From positions 520,001 to 584,000 of the forward strand of contig NZ_OX636706.1 in NCBI RefSeq assembly GCF_951793255.1: a stretch of DNA of 64,000 nt, written 5' to 3'. Under the pieces are notes generated by a model. It worked only from the letters and a program-made list of their open reading frames with translations, searched no databases and had not been told where the DNA came from. Numbering within the stretch: position 1 is the first letter of the stretch; the number at the start of each line of letters is the position of its first letter. This document shows, piece by piece, positions 1 to 8,787 of the stretch. The position numbers and the translations under genes were made by a program. This DNA comes from Desulfovibrio piger (GTDB lineage: Bacteria > Desulfobacterota > Desulfovibrionia > Desulfovibrionales > Desulfovibrionaceae).

Positions 1-1318
1 CCACGCCGTAGAGGGTATCGTTGGGCCGCAGCACGTAGACGCCGCCCGAAGGTTCGGGCCTGTTGCGCTCCTGCCTGTCCCGACCGGACGAGCGTTCTTT
101 CCGCGAGGGCTTGTCGTCCGCCGCGGCCACGGCCGAAGGCGACATGGGCACACCACGCGGCAACAGCAGGGTATCCCCGGCGTAGATCTTCTTCTTTTCG
201 GGGTTGGCGGCCTGGATGCGTTCCAGGGGCACGCCGCTGCGCTTGCTGATCCGGGCCAGAGAGTCGGACGAGGTCTGCACCTTGGTGGGACGCCAGTTGG
301 CAAAGGCCGAAGCCGACGACGAACGCAGGAAGGCCTGGGCCTGGGCCTCGTTCTGGACCGGCACATAGACGAAGGTGGAGCGCTCGGTGGACGAGATGGT
401 CCGCTTGTGGTGCAGGTTGTAGTTCTGGAAACTTTCCCAGCTCAAACCACAGGCACGACTCAGGGCGATGAGGTCGGTACCGGGGCGAGCCGTCAGACGA
501 CGGACCGGGGCGGGCTTGTCCTGATCCACGGGCGTGAAGCCCAGCTGGGGCAGGTTGCGCATGATCTTGCTCATGGCCAGGAAGCGCGGCACATACTGCA
601 CGGTCTCGGGCCGCAGGCGGGCTTTTTCGTCCAGCTTGTGGTTGCGTTCCACCACTTCGTAGAAATTCCGGGCGCCCGTCCCTTCCTTGGCCCGGCTCAT
701 CTTGCCCTCACCGGCATTGTAGGCGGCGATGGCCGTGGGCCAGTCGCGGAAGTCCCCGTACAGTTTCTGGAGATAGTCGGCGGCGGCTTCGGTGGCGCGG
801 TAGGGGTCCAGGCGCTCGTCCAGCCACCAGTCCTGGGTCAGGCCGTATTTCATACCGGTATAGGGCATGAACTGCCAGGCGCCCAGCGCCCCCACGCGGG
901 ATTCCGCATCGGGACGGTAGCCGCTCTCCACCAGGGCCAGATAGGCCAGTTCCTCAGGCATGCCGCGCGAACGGAAGACCTTGCGGGCATAGCCCAGATA
1001 GGGCTCGGCATTGCGGGAAAAGACACTCATGGTCCCGCGCCCCTTGCGCAGGAAGTGCTTGTATTGCAGGACGACGTCCGGCATGGAGGCCTTGTGGATG
1101 TCGCGGTCGATGCGGGCCGTGTTCTGGAAGGCGGCCAGTTCCGTGGGGGTCAAAGGCTCGCCGCCCTCGTCGCCGGGGATGATGAGGGACGGCATGGAAA
1201 GGGGCTGTCCTTTTTTCTGTTTGCTGCCGCAGCCGCCTGCCAGCAACAGACAGAAGGCCAGAATACAAAGCACCCCCAGACGTGCGCGGCCCCTGCCGGA
1301 CCAATCAGGAAAGAACAT
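1..1318 (-). CDS. mltD: MltD-type membrane-bound lytic murein transglycosylase with LysM repeats (partial)
   Basis: The gene runs off the left edge, so its C-terminus is missing; about 439 residues are visible. The start is an ATG at 1318 preceded by GGGAG. A hydrophobic segment (residues 14-29) ends in LAGGC, which suggests a lipoprotein anchored at Cys30. An SLT domain follows, with the catalytic glutamate in ALVESGY (about residue 131), then GAWQFMP and AAYNAGEG. Two LysM-like segments lie downstream: one around residues 300-345, and a second, beginning VYVLRPNDTLYGV, that is cut by the window edge. The family cleaves the glycan strands of peptidoglycan in the periplasm, and LysM domains hold it on the wall. 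It is transcribed divergently from the rRNA methylase gene. The family call is strong; MltD rather than another SLT subfamily rests on the SLT-then-LysM order. Confidence 0.9.
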   Translation of the reverse strand, partial: MFFPDWSGRGRARLGVLCILAFCLLLAGGCGSKQKKGQPLSMPSLIIPGDEGGEPLTPTELAAFQNTARIDRDIHKASMPDVVLQYKHFLRKGRGTMSVFSRNAEPYLGYARKVFRSRGMPEELAYLALVESGYRPDAESRVGALGAWQFMPYTGMKYGLTQDWWLDERLDPYRATEAAADYLQKLYGDFRDWPTAIAAYNAGEGKMSRAKEGTGARNFYEVVERNHKLDEKARLRPETVQYVPRFLAMSKIMRNLPQLGFTPVDQDKPAPVRRLTARPGTDLIALSRACGLSWESFQNYNLHHKRTISSTERSTFVYVPVQNEAQAQAFLRSSSASAFANWRPTKVQTSSDSLARISKRSGVPLERIQAANPEKKKIYAGDTLLLPRGVPMSPSAVAAADDKPSRKERSSGRDRQERNRPEPSGGVYVLRPNDTLYGV

Positions 1319-1431
1319 GCTTACTCCCGTGCCCCCGGCTTGCCATGTGCCGGGAAGCTGCGTACACAAAAACGGATCGGGACCTCTTCCCGGTCCCTCC
1401 CAGTAACAACGCCCCCAATCATGGAGACGCC

Positions 1432-2217
1432 ATGAATCAAACTTCCGAGACCCCGCTCCTGCCGGGCATGAAGCCCGTGCTGGAACTTTTGCGGACCGAC
1501 CCGCAACGCATCGACCTCGTCTTTTGCAAAAAAGGCCTGCGTACCCGGGATGCCCAGGACGTGCAGCAGCTGTGCCGCCAGAGCGGCGTGCGCTTCAGTC
1601 TGGTGGATCAGGCGGCCCTGGACAGGCTCTGCCGCGAGGCCGCCCAGCAGAACGGCAACGATGCCGCGCCGCTCAACCATCAGGGCGTGGTGGCGCGCCT
1701 GACGGCCACGGATTTCCGTGATCTGGCGGACGTGCTGCAGGCCGCGGCCGAAGCGCCCCTGCCGCTGGTGGTGGCCCTGGACCAGGTCCAGGATCCGGGC
1801 AATGTAGGCACCCTGTGCCGCACCCTGTATGCCCTGGGCGGCGCGGGCGTGATCCTGCCCCGCCACAACAGCGCCTATCTGGGCCCTGCGGCCCATCGTG
1901 CGGCTGCCGGGGCCCTGGAACGCCTGCCCGTGGCCCGGGTGACCAACCTGGCCCATGCGCTGGACGAAGCCGAAGAGGCGGGGTTCAGCATCTACGGCGC
2001 GGGCTGCGGCCCTGACGCCGCCGACGCGTTCGAACACGCCATGCAGCTGCCCGCCGTGCTGGTGCTGGGCAATGAAGACAAGGGCCTGCGCCCCGGTGTG
2101 GCCAAACGCTGCGGCCGGATGCTGCGCATCCCGCTGGCGCGCAAATTCGATTCGCTCAACGTGGCCCAGGCAGGCGCCATCCTGCTGGGTCTGGCCGCCA
2201 TGCGCCGCCAGGGATAA
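1432..2217 (+). CDS. TrmH/SpoU-family RNA 2'-O-methyltransferase (RlmB-like)
   Basis: A 261-residue protein. The start at 1432 is chosen because GGAG lies six bases upstream and the alignable sequence begins there. The N-terminal part is a small substrate-binding region (GMKPVLELLRTDPQRIDLVF). The C-terminal half is a SPOUT domain with the three expected motifs: DPGNVGTLCRT (NxGxxxR), VLGNEDKGL (GxExxG) and LNVAQAGAILL. SpoU enzymes transfer a methyl group from SAM to a ribose 2'-OH. The N-terminal domain plus SPOUT order resembles RlmB, which modifies G2251 of 23S rRNA, but the exact target cannot be read from the sequence. It is monocistronic and followed by a terminator. Confidence 0.88.
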   Translation: MNQTSETPLLPGMKPVLELLRTDPQRIDLVFCKKGLRTRDAQDVQQLCRQSGVRFSLVDQAALDRLCREAAQQNGNDAAPLNHQGVVARLTATDFRDLADVLQAAAEAPLPLVVALDQVQDPGNVGTLCRTLYALGGAGVILPRHNSAYLGPAAHRAAAGALERLPVARVTNLAHALDEAEEAGFSIYGAGCGPDAADAFEHAMQLPAVLVLGNEDKGLRPGVAKRCGRMLRIPLARKFDSLNVAQAGAILLGLAAMRRQG

Positions 2218-2307
2218 CAAAAACAAGCCCCTGCGCCGCATGCTGGGGGAAAAATAGCTTGGCCGCCAACATGCGTCAACAGGAAAGGCCGTCGGCAGCG
2301 CGGCCGG

Positions 2308-2341
2308 CAAGGGAGTTCCCCCGGGAGCTCCCTTGTTTTTT
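2308..2341 (+). terminator. Intrinsic terminator after the SpoU methylase
   Basis: CAAGGGAG (2308-2315) pairs with CTCCCTTG (2328-2335), followed by six T residues. Confidence 0.8.
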
Positions 2342-2404
2342 GGGCTGCCGCCGGAAGAGCCCCTCTGTCCGCGTATGCCTTGACTTCCCTGCCGACGGCG
2401 ATAT

Positions 2405-2422
2405 TTTGAAATATATTTCAAA
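2405..2422. promoter_or_regulatory. Perfect 18-bp palindrome upstream of the DUF134 gene
   Basis: TTTGAAATATATTTCAAA is a perfect inverted repeat ending 13 bases before the DUF134 start codon, in an AT-rich gap between GC-rich genes. It looks like an operator for a dimeric regulator. The regulator is not known; autoregulation by the adjacent HTH protein is one possibility. Confidence 0.55.
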
Positions 2423-2435
2423 TCAAGGATGTCCC

Positions 2436-2888
2436 ATGCGACCGCAAAAATTGCGCCTCATCGCTGCCAAGCCCGCGTGCCGACGCTTCTCCCCTGACAC
2501 AGGGAACGACGCGCCCGCCATGACGCTGGGCCTGGACATGCTGGAGGCACTGCGCCTGGCTGATGCCGAAGGGCTGTCGCAAGAAGAGGCCGCCCGGCAG
2601 ATGGAGATCTCTCCGCCCACGTTCTGCCGCCTGCTGGCCGAAGCCCGCCGGCGTGTGGCCCAGGCCCTGACCCGGGGGCTGCCCCTGGTCATGGAGGGCG
2701 GTCCCGTACGGCTGCGTTGCCAGCACCACAGCGGAGGAGAGGGCCCTCACGGCGGACACGGACAGCAGCCGGATGGGGCGACGCGGACGCCCGGGACAGC
2801 AGATCAGACAGAGGAGCCGTGTCCTCCTGCCCGTCCGCGTGGCGGGCATGGCTTCGGGCATGGCAGGAGAAGCCGGACATCACGCTGA
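2436..2888 (+). CDS. DUF134-family predicted DNA-binding protein
   Basis: A 150-residue protein starting at the ATG at 2436. Residues 35-85 form a helix-turn-helix of the DUF134 type (LEALRLADAEGLSQEEAARQ, then MEISPPTFCRLLAEARRRVA). This is the sigma-70 region-4-like fold typical of the family. The C-terminal third is Gly/His/Arg-rich and low in complexity (QHHSGGEGPHGGHGQQ). DUF134 proteins are small predicted regulators often found beside genes for metal-related proteins, and the next gene encodes an HMA_2-type protein. An 18-bp palindrome just upstream could be its own operator. No classical metal-binding CxxC is seen. The family call is good; the regulated function is unknown. Confidence 0.75.
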   Translation: MRPQKLRLIAAKPACRRFSPDTGNDAPAMTLGLDMLEALRLADAEGLSQEEAARQMEISPPTFCRLLAEARRRVAQALTRGLPLVMEGGPVRLRCQHHSGGEGPHGGHGQQPDGATRTPGTADQTEEPCPPARPRGGHGFGHGRRSRTSR

Positions 2889-2961
2889 TTTCCGGTCCGA
2901 CGACGCACACCGGCGCAGGCGGCATGATGCCGTACAGGGGCGGCGCAAAGGAGCGACAGAC

Positions 2962-3627
2962 ATGCTCTGGACGAAACTCGGCATGGGCCTGCTGGGCATG
3001 GCAGGCAAGGGACTGGCCGGCAGCGGCCTTTTGCAGACCCTCAGCCAGGGACTGGGCAGCGGTAAAGGCGGCGGCTCCGGCAAAGGCATGGGATGCGGCA
3101 GAGGCGGCTCCCTGCACGGCAGCGGCATGAAGGGGAGCCGCAGCGGCAAAGACGGCAAGGGCTGCCGCCAAACGGACGCCCCGGCCCTTGATGAGCTGCT
3201 GACCGGCCTCCTGCAACGCCAGACCACCGTGGGCGAGACCGTACGTACCTTCCTGCCTGCCGCGTCTCCGCACGAGGCCGGAGCGGAGACCATCGACGTG
3301 CAGGCCCTGCCCGCAGGCGCCGCAGCATCGACGGCCGTGGACAACACGGATATGGAAGCCGCCATGCGTGCCCTGCTGGGGAGTATCCACCATTTCAGCG
3401 ACGGGCGTGTCCGCCTGCGTCATCCCCTGTTCCGGGAAAGCAGCACGTTCGGGGCCTTGCACACGCTGCTGTGCGAGGGGACCGGCATCCGGGACGCCAC
3501 ATTCAACACCGTCACCGGCTCCGCGCTGCTGACCTATGACCCCGGCCAGACGAGCCGCAAGGAGTTCCTGCAGCAGGCCCTGCCCCTGGGGGCCTGCCTG
3601 CTGGAATGGGAGGCCCGGCACTCCTGA
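2962..3627 (+). CDS. HMA_2-type heavy-metal-associated domain protein with Gly-rich N-terminus
   Basis: A 221-residue protein; the start at 2962 follows AAAGGAG at good spacing. Residues 1-30 are hydrophobic and glycine-rich (LGMGLLGMAGKGLAGSGLL) and could be a membrane-associating segment. Residues 35-75 are a Gly/Ser/Lys-rich linker. The C-terminal 85 residues match the HMA_2 pattern: DGRVRLRHPLF, GIRDATFNTVTGSALLTYDP. These ferredoxin-like domains resemble copper-chaperone folds but lack the CxxC metal ligands, as here. It lies 73 bp downstream of the DUF134 gene and is probably co-transcribed with it. Related proteins occur near iron and metal transport genes in sulfate reducers. The function is not established. 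Confidence 0.7.
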   Translation: MLWTKLGMGLLGMAGKGLAGSGLLQTLSQGLGSGKGGGSGKGMGCGRGGSLHGSGMKGSRSGKDGKGCRQTDAPALDELLTGLLQRQTTVGETVRTFLPAASPHEAGAETIDVQALPAGAAASTAVDNTDMEAAMRALLGSIHHFSDGRVRLRHPLFRESSTFGALHTLLCEGTGIRDATFNTVTGSALLTYDPGQTSRKEFLQQALPLGACLLEWEARHS

Positions 3628-3907
3628 TCTTGCCCGGGCCTGCCCCGTCCCGGCGGACAGGCCTGCCCTACGGCCCGATGATGCGGCATGGCGGCAAGGT
3701 GACAACGTATGAGGCAACAGCCTGCTCCCTGCCCTCTTCACCGCAAAAGGCTGCAGCTCACCACCTCCCCGCTCCGGCCCAACACCATGAAATCAGAACC
3801 ACCCGCAAAGCGGGTGGTTTGCTCTGGCCCTGTAAGGGCCTGTTACCGGCTGCGCCTAAAGACGCTGGCTTTCACGCTGTTCAAGCCCAGTGCCCTTGCC
3901 GCCTTGG

Positions 3908-4363
3908 CTACCCCTTAAAGGGGTCTTGATATTCGCGTGATGTCAGCTTGTCTCTCATAATGTCGTGACGTTCCTGATCCTGGATATATTTTTTGATTGT
4001 TGCCTCATTAAGCCCCACCGTACTGACATAATATCCTTCGGCCCAAAATTTTCTGTTGCCGAACTTATACTTCAGATTTGCGTGCTTATCGAATATCATC
4101 AACGAACTTTTCCCTTTCAGGTAGCCCATGAAATTTGCCACACTGATTTTAGGAGGGATGGACACCAGCATGTGGACATGATCCGGCATCAGATGCCCTT
4201 CCAGAATCTCAACCCCTTTATATTTGCAGAGGCATTGCAGAATTTCTTTTATACTTTCACGGAGCTGTGCGAAGATTATTTTTCTTCTATATTTTGGAGT
4301 AAAGACGATATGATACTTGCACAACCATTTCGTATGCGCTAGGCTATGAGCCTTGGTTCCCAT
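3908..4363 (-). CDS. tnpA: IS200/IS605-family Y1 transposase TnpA (copy 1)
   Basis: A 151-residue protein of full family length. The HUH motif is HVH in LMPDHVHMLVSIPP, and the single catalytic tyrosine lies in ATIKKYIQDQ near residue 130. The enzyme cuts and rejoins single-stranded DNA at the hairpin ends of the element. The protein is identical in all three copies of this element, although copy 1 has six nucleotide differences inside the gene. A long inverted repeat lies just upstream of the start and may limit its expression. Confidence 0.95.
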   Translation of the reverse strand: MGTKAHSLAHTKWLCKYHIVFTPKYRRKIIFAQLRESIKEILQCLCKYKGVEILEGHLMPDHVHMLVSIPPKISVANFMGYLKGKSSLMIFDKHANLKYKFGNRKFWAEGYYVSTVGLNEATIKKYIQDQERHDIMRDKLTSREYQDPFKG

Positions 4364-4366
4364 AAC

Positions 4367-4432
4367 AAAAACACCTTTCCGTTAATATTGCGATGGGCTT
4401 GAACAACTTCATCGTAGCGGAAAGGTGTTTTT
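4367..4432. promoter_or_regulatory. Inverted repeat in the tnpA leader of IS copy 1
   Basis: AAAAACACCTTTCCG is followed about 36 bases later by CGGAAAGGTGTTTTT, a 15-bp perfect stem directly upstream of tnpA. In IS200, comparable leader hairpins block read-through transcription and hide the ribosome binding site. The same structure is present in copies 2 (near 36277-36342) and 3 (near 51531-51596). Confidence 0.6.
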
Positions 4433-4516
4433 GTGTGTATAACGTATTGTCTCCACCCGCATAGCGGGTGGTTTTTTGTTTCGCGCCTGTCAGGCGCTCA
4501 ACAGGCTAAAGCCCAT

Positions 4517-5104
4517 ATTGAACACTCCACCGGCTAAAGCCGGTGGATTCACCGTGGCGACTAAAGTCGCGTTCCGGCTAAAGCCGGTATGGCCCCTGCT
4601 GAAGCAGGCTGAAGTCATTCCCCCTCAATTCGGAAGGTTTCATCTGCATCTTCCTGTTGCGTGATGTATTGCTTAATGACCTCATCGGTCACATTGCCAC
4701 TGCTGCAACAGAAATAGCCACGCGCCCACATATGACGTCCCCAGTACTGGCGGCGCAACAATGGAAATTCATTTATCATGGCATGCGCGGTTCGGCCTTT
4801 CAGTTGTTGCATCAACTTGCTCACAGCAAGGCTTGGTGAAATCGAAACGAAAAGATGGATATGGTCGGGTGCTATATGTCCTTTGAGAATTTCCACCTGA
4901 TGCTTTTCACAGATGCCGCGTATCAGCGACCTGGCTCTCTGGGCGATGTCGCCTGACAAAATCTTTTTCCTGTACTTGGTTATCCAGACCAGGTGCAGGT
5001 GAATTGAAAAAACACTGTGGGAGCCTTTACGATAATTGCTCATGCCCACAGACTACAAAAGAAACGCTAAAGCCGCCACCTAAAGGTGGGGGTTTTACCC
5101 CTCC
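4517..5104 (-). mobile_element. Second, unrelated IS200/IS605-like element abutting copy 1 (approximate ends)
   Basis: A second Y1 transposase gene (4615-5043) is flanked by hairpins with TAAA or TGAA loops: CCACCGGC/GCCGGTGG near 4526-4545, CCGGC/GCCGG near 4573, CCTGC/GCAGG near 4595, and CCACC/GGTGG at 5076-5089 on the upstream side. It starts where IS copy 1 ends. The ends are inferred from the hairpins because there is no second copy in the window to compare. Confidence 0.65.
4615..5043 (-). CDS. tnpA: IS200/IS605-family Y1 transposase, divergent type
   Basis: A 142-residue protein from the ATG at 5043 (an in-frame GTG lies two codons upstream). It has the HUH motif in HIAPDHIHLFVSISP and the catalytic tyrosine in VIKQYITQQ. 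It is clearly different in sequence from the TnpA in the neighbouring 727-bp element. It appears complete, and conserved blocks such as HLHLVWITKYRKK are intact. The surrounding hairpin series is typical of elements moved by this type of enzyme. Confidence 0.88.
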   Translation of the reverse strand: MSNYRKGSHSVFSIHLHLVWITKYRKKILSGDIAQRARSLIRGICEKHQVEILKGHIAPDHIHLFVSISPSLAVSKLMQQLKGRTAHAMINEFPLLRRQYWGRHMWARGYFCCSSGNVTDEVIKQYITQQEDADETFRIEGE

Positions 5105-5120
5105 CTGAGTGGGACAATAA

Positions 5121-5150
5121 AAAAGGAGCCTGTCAGTGACAGGCTCCTTT
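5121..5150 (-). terminator. Intrinsic terminator of era-yggS
   Basis: AAAGGAGCCTGTCA (5122-5135) pairs with TGACAGGCTCCTTT (5137-5150). Reading leftward it is followed by a T-rich tract. It closes the minus-strand era-yggS operon. Confidence 0.85.
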
Positions 5151-5170
5151 CATATCCTCGTGATGATCCG

Positions 5171-5896
5171 TTACGCGGGGACCTTGGGCGGACGGGGACC
5201 GAAGATGTCCGTGCCGATGCGCACCAGGGTGGCCCCTTCGGCCACGGCGGCGGCAAAGTCGCCGGACATGCCCATGGAAAGATGGGGCAGCGGCAGGCCG
5301 GTACGCGCCCGCATGTCCTCACGCAGACGGTAAAGGCGGGCAAAGTAGGGCCGGGCGGCCTCGCCCGCGTCGAAGACGGGCGGCAGGCACATGAGCCCCT
5401 GCATCTCCAGATGGGGGCAGCGGGCCAGCACATGCTCCTCCAGCTCGGGCAGGGCATCGGCCATGATCCCGGCTTTCTGGGGCTCCTCGCCCACATTGAT
5501 CTCGCACAGCACGGGCTGGACCACGCCCAGCGCGGCGGCGCGCTTTTCCAGGGCGTCGGCCAGCTTGACGGAATCCAGGGTGTGCACCAAGGCAAAGGCC
5601 CCGGCCACCTGGGCGGCCTTGCGGCTCTGCACATGACCGATCATGTGCCAGCGGATGTCACGGCACTGGGGCTGCGCCACCAGATCCTGCCGTTTCTGCA
5701 GGGCCTCCTGCACATAGTTCTCGCCAAAATCCACCTGTCCGGCGGCGGCCACACAGGCCACGTCCTCGGCCGGATGCAGTTTGGAAACGGCGATCAGGCG
5801 CACCTCTTCCGGCTTGCGACCGGCACGGGCAATGGCCTCGCCCAGCCGATCCAGCACGGAAAGATAGCGCTCACGCAAGGCGGAATCATCCATCAT
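5171..5896 (-). CDS. yggS: YggS-family pyridoxal phosphate homeostasis protein
   Basis: A 241-residue protein of the alanine-racemase-like TIM-barrel family. The PLP lysine lies in IAVSKLHP (Lys39). Other family blocks are FGENYVQEA, WHMIGHVQSRK and SMGMSGDFAAAVAEGATLVRIGTDIFG, split here as SMGMSGDF and VRIGTDIFG. The protein binds PLP and buffers its level; it has no racemase activity in the family. It starts eight bases after the era stop codon, with GAGG upstream, so the two form an operon that ends at the terminator at 5121-5150. Confidence 0.95.
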   Translation of the reverse strand: MMDDSALRERYLSVLDRLGEAIARAGRKPEEVRLIAVSKLHPAEDVACVAAAGQVDFGENYVQEALQKRQDLVAQPQCRDIRWHMIGHVQSRKAAQVAGAFALVHTLDSVKLADALEKRAAALGVVQPVLCEINVGEEPQKAGIMADALPELEEHVLARCPHLEMQGLMCLPPVFDAGEAARPYFARLYRLREDMRARTGLPLPHLSMGMSGDFAAAVAEGATLVRIGTDIFGPRPPKVPA

Positions 5897-5904
5897 GCAT
5901 TCCT

Positions 5905-6834
5905 CTACAGGGATTCGGCCCCCATGCCCAGCTCGCGCAGGAAGGCCGTATCTTCCGTCCAGTTCTCACGGACCTTGACCCACAGTTCCAGGTGCACCTT
6001 GCCGCCGATGAGCTCGCGGATGTCCTGACGGGCCTCCATGCCCACCTGCTTCAGCACCGAACCGCCGCGGCCGATGACCATGCCCTTGTGCATGGGACGG
6101 GCCACATAGATGACGGCGTGGATGATGGTCTGCTCACGTTCGGGGTCTTCGTCCCAGTTCTCCACTTCCACGGCGATGCCGTAGGGCACTTCCTGACGCA
6201 GGTGCAGGAAGAGCTTTTCGCGCACGATCTCGGCGGCCATGAATCGCACCGGCGCGGTGGAGATCTGGTCTTCGGGGAACTGGGCGATGCCCTTGGGCAG
6301 CTGCTTCTTGATGAACTTGGCCAGCTCGGGCAGGCCGTCCTTGTTCAAGGCCGACACCGGGAAGATCTCGGCGCGGGGCCACATCTCGTTGAGACGGGTC
6401 AGCAGGGGCAGCATGCGGCTCTTGTCGGCGAACAGGTCCACCTTGTTGGCCACCACCACCATGGGGCGCTCGTCACTGGCCAGGGCCTCGGCCACGGGAG
6501 CCAGGTCGCGGTCCAGATATTCGGGATGGCGGATGTACAGGTGGGCGTCCAGCACGGGCATGATGACGTCGGCCTGGCCAAGGCTCTGCCACACGGCCTG
6601 GATCATGGTCTTGCTCAGACGGCCGCGCACCTGCGACAGGCCGGGCGTATCCATGAAGATGGCCTGGGCATCGTCGTCCGTCAGGATGCCCACGATCTGG
6701 TTGCGGGTGGTCTGGGGCTTGGGCGTGACGATGGTCACCTTCTGGCCCATGAGCCCGTTCAGCAGCGTCGATTTGCCGGCATTGGGCGGGCCCATGAGCG
6801 CCACCCAGCCGCAACGGTAATTCTGACCGTTCAT
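5905..6834 (-). CDS. era: GTPase Era, ribosome assembly factor
   Basis: A 309-residue protein. The start at 6834 is chosen because GAGGAAAAACA precedes it and [15 protein letters not shown] matches Era N-termini. G motifs are present: G1 GPPNAGKST (residues 15-23), G3 DTPG, G4 NKVD. The C-terminal KH domain is marked by [16 protein letters not shown]. Era binds the 3' end of 16S rRNA and assists 30S assembly. It is the first gene of the era-yggS operon. Confidence 0.96.
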   Translation of the reverse strand: MNGQNYRCGWVALMGPPNAGKSTLLNGLMGQKVTIVTPKPQTTRNQIVGILTDDDAQAIFMDTPGLSQVRGRLSKTMIQAVWQSLGQADVIMPVLDAHLYIRHPEYLDRDLAPVAEALASDERPMVVVANKVDLFADKSRMLPLLTRLNEMWPRAEIFPVSALNKDGLPELAKFIKKQLPKGIAQFPEDQISTAPVRFMAAEIVREKLFLHLRQEVPYGIAVEVENWDEDPEREQTIIHAVIYVARPMHKGMVIGRGGSVLKQVGMEARQDIRELIGGKVHLELWVKVRENWTEDTAFLRELGMGAESL

Positions 6835-7168
6835 TGTTTTTCCTCGTATATATGTAATGAAAAAATGAGTGTCTGAGCCCTGTCTCCCATATCCGGCGCG
6901 CCTGGTCAAGCGCGGCGAAGGCCCGCCCGGCCATCAGGAGGACAGCCCGCCGCAGGGCGGGACAGCACATGACGGGGCAGCTGCAAGGAGCGGCAAAAGG
7001 GAGCGATGCCTCCGGGACCGGGCAGGGAGACGGCCCGGCGACCCGTCATGCCACAAGGGAAAGGACGGACAGGGAACCGGCACAGGAAAAGACAGCCCCG
7101 CCGCAAGGGAGAGGCCGCACGCCGCACAGGCACGCCGGACATCCCGGCCCCGCGCGCTGCGGCAGGAG
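6835..7168. other. Intergenic region, no gene recognised
   Basis: About 330 bases between the era start and the end of the PAS-GGDEF gene, both on the minus strand. The first 60 bases upstream of era are AT-rich (AAAATGAGTGTCTGA region) and probably hold its promoter. The rest is GC-rich with no credible reading frame. Confidence 0.5.
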
Positions 7169-8787
7169 CTAGAGCCGGGGATCGTCCACAGGGACCTTCC
7201 GGCCCGTGCGGGCTTCCAGCCAGGCCCGGATGCGGGCATGGGAGGCGGCCCGTACCCGGTTCTTCTCCTCCATCATGCGGGCATCGGCCTGACGCAGCAG
7301 CACCTCGGGCGCCACGGAACCGTCATCGGAGCCTGCCAGCCCGAAGGAGAGCTCCAGCGGCAGGCCGCCGGCGGCATTCCACGCCTCCAGGGCCTTGCGG
7401 ATGGTGGACAGCCGCTCGCGCACCACACTGCCGGGACAGGACAGCACCATCACGCACTCGTCCCCGCCCAGACGGGCCAGGCAGTCTTCCTGCCGGATAT
7501 GCTTCAAAAGCTGCTGTGCCGCGGTACGCAGCAGTTCGTCTCCGGCGTGGTGTCCAAGATGGTCGTTGATCATCTTCAGGCCGTTGACATCGGCCATGAG
7601 GACACTCAGGGGCCCCCTGTCCTTGTGTACCTGCTGGAGCAGCCCGTCCAGATGGTAACGGTTGTACACCCCTGTCAGGGGGTCGAGGCGGATCTTCTTT
7701 TCCAGCACGTTGCGGTCGTGCTGGAGGGAGCTGATGTCCGTGTGCATGCCCACGATGCGCAGGGCCCGGCCCTCGCTGTCCCTGCTGGTCACGCAGCCGC
7801 GCCCCAGCACCCACAGCCAGGTGCCGTCGGCACGCCGGATGCGGTAGGTACAGGAGAAGGCGTCCCCCTCCGCGGGGAAGCCGCGACCCGCATCTGCATG
7901 TTCACGGTCTTCTCGTAATCGTCGGGGTGCACGGCGCGCACCCACGAGTCCAGCTCGGCGGGATAGGTCTCGGACGTATGCCCCAGCATGGACAGGTAGT
8001 TCTGGCTGTAATAGACCTTGCCGGTGGTGGCGTCCCAGTCCCAGAGGCCGTCGCTGCAGGCATCCATGGCCAGCAGCAGACGGTCGGCACCGCCCACGGG
8101 AGCGGCCTTGCCCGCCAGGAAAGGCGCCAGACTGCCCGATACCACCAGGGCCCGCCCATCCCTGTCACGATGCAGGACCGAGGCCGTCAGCAGCAGGGGG
8201 AGCTCCTCGGAGCGGGAAGGCATCAGCAGCAGGCTCTGCCGTCCCGAACACAGGGGGATGTCCAGCCAGCGGCGCAAACGGGCCAGCGACCCCGCCGCCC
8301 GGTACAGGCGGCGCAGACGGCGCAAGGCGGCCCTGTCCAGCGGCCCGGACCCGGCCCCCAGCCCCAGCAGACCGGCACAGCGGGCATCCAGCAGCAGGGC
8401 CCCTTCCTTGCGGACATAGGTCCAGTAGCCACCGTCTTCCCCTGCCGGCAGGGAACCCTCATGACGCACGTCGAACGTGCCGAGGATCGTCTGCGGCCTG
8501 CCGTCGGCATCGCACTGGATGATGCTCAGGTCTTCGCGAACATGCCGCCCGTTGTAGGTATAGGCACAGCTCAGGCAGCCGGGCCCCTGCCCCGCCAGGG
8601 CCATCTGGCGCTGGCGCTGCAAAAAGCGGCGCTGCGGTTCCGGCAGCCGGTCCAGAAAATCCGCCATGGTCCGCGGCGCCGTCTCCGGCGTCAGGCCCAG
8701 CAGGAGCAGGGCCGGCGCGCAAAAGACGAGGCTGTCCGTCGGCAGATGCCAGGTAAAACAGGGGGTGGAGTGAGTAGGAAAGGACAC
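7169..8787 (-). pseudogene. PAS-GGDEF diguanylate cyclase interrupted by a one-base frameshift
   Basis: Two overlapping minus-strand frames form one gene. The upstream part (start 8787, after GAGGG) ends inside a PAS domain: DGLWDWDATTGKVYYSQNY, then VHPDDYEKTVNMQMR. The downstream frame resumes the same PAS domain (CTYRIRRADGTWLWV) and continues into a GGDEF domain: DPLTGVYNRYHLDGLL, LSVLMADVNGLKMIND, LARLGGDECVMVLS. Inserting one base between 7864 and 7877, in either the C5 run (7864-7868) or the G4 run (7874-7877), rejoins the frames. An inhibitory RxxD site (RQED) lies five residues before the signature. The signature is GGDEC rather than GGDEF. It may be a true pseudogene, a variable tract or a sequencing error. 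Confidence 0.8.

Larger units (their letters stand above)
3790..4516 (-). mobile_element. IS200/IS605-family insertion sequence, copy 1 (727 bp)
   Basis: Bounded by comparison with two other copies at 35700-36426 and 50954-51680; all three are exactly 727 bp, starting AAATCAGAACC and ending TAAAGCCCAT. Each end carries a hairpin, ACCACCCGC/GCGGGTGGT on the left and CCACCCGC/GCGGGTGG on the right, as expected for single-strand transposition by a Y1 transposase. There are no terminal inverted repeats and no target duplication. It carries only tnpA, with no tnpB. This copy differs from the other two at about eight positions. Confidence 0.92.

Noticed and set aside
4451..4620. CRISPR array in the hairpin series beside the IS elements
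   Set aside because: The repeated hairpins have different stems and no regular spacers; they fit Y1-transposase end structures.
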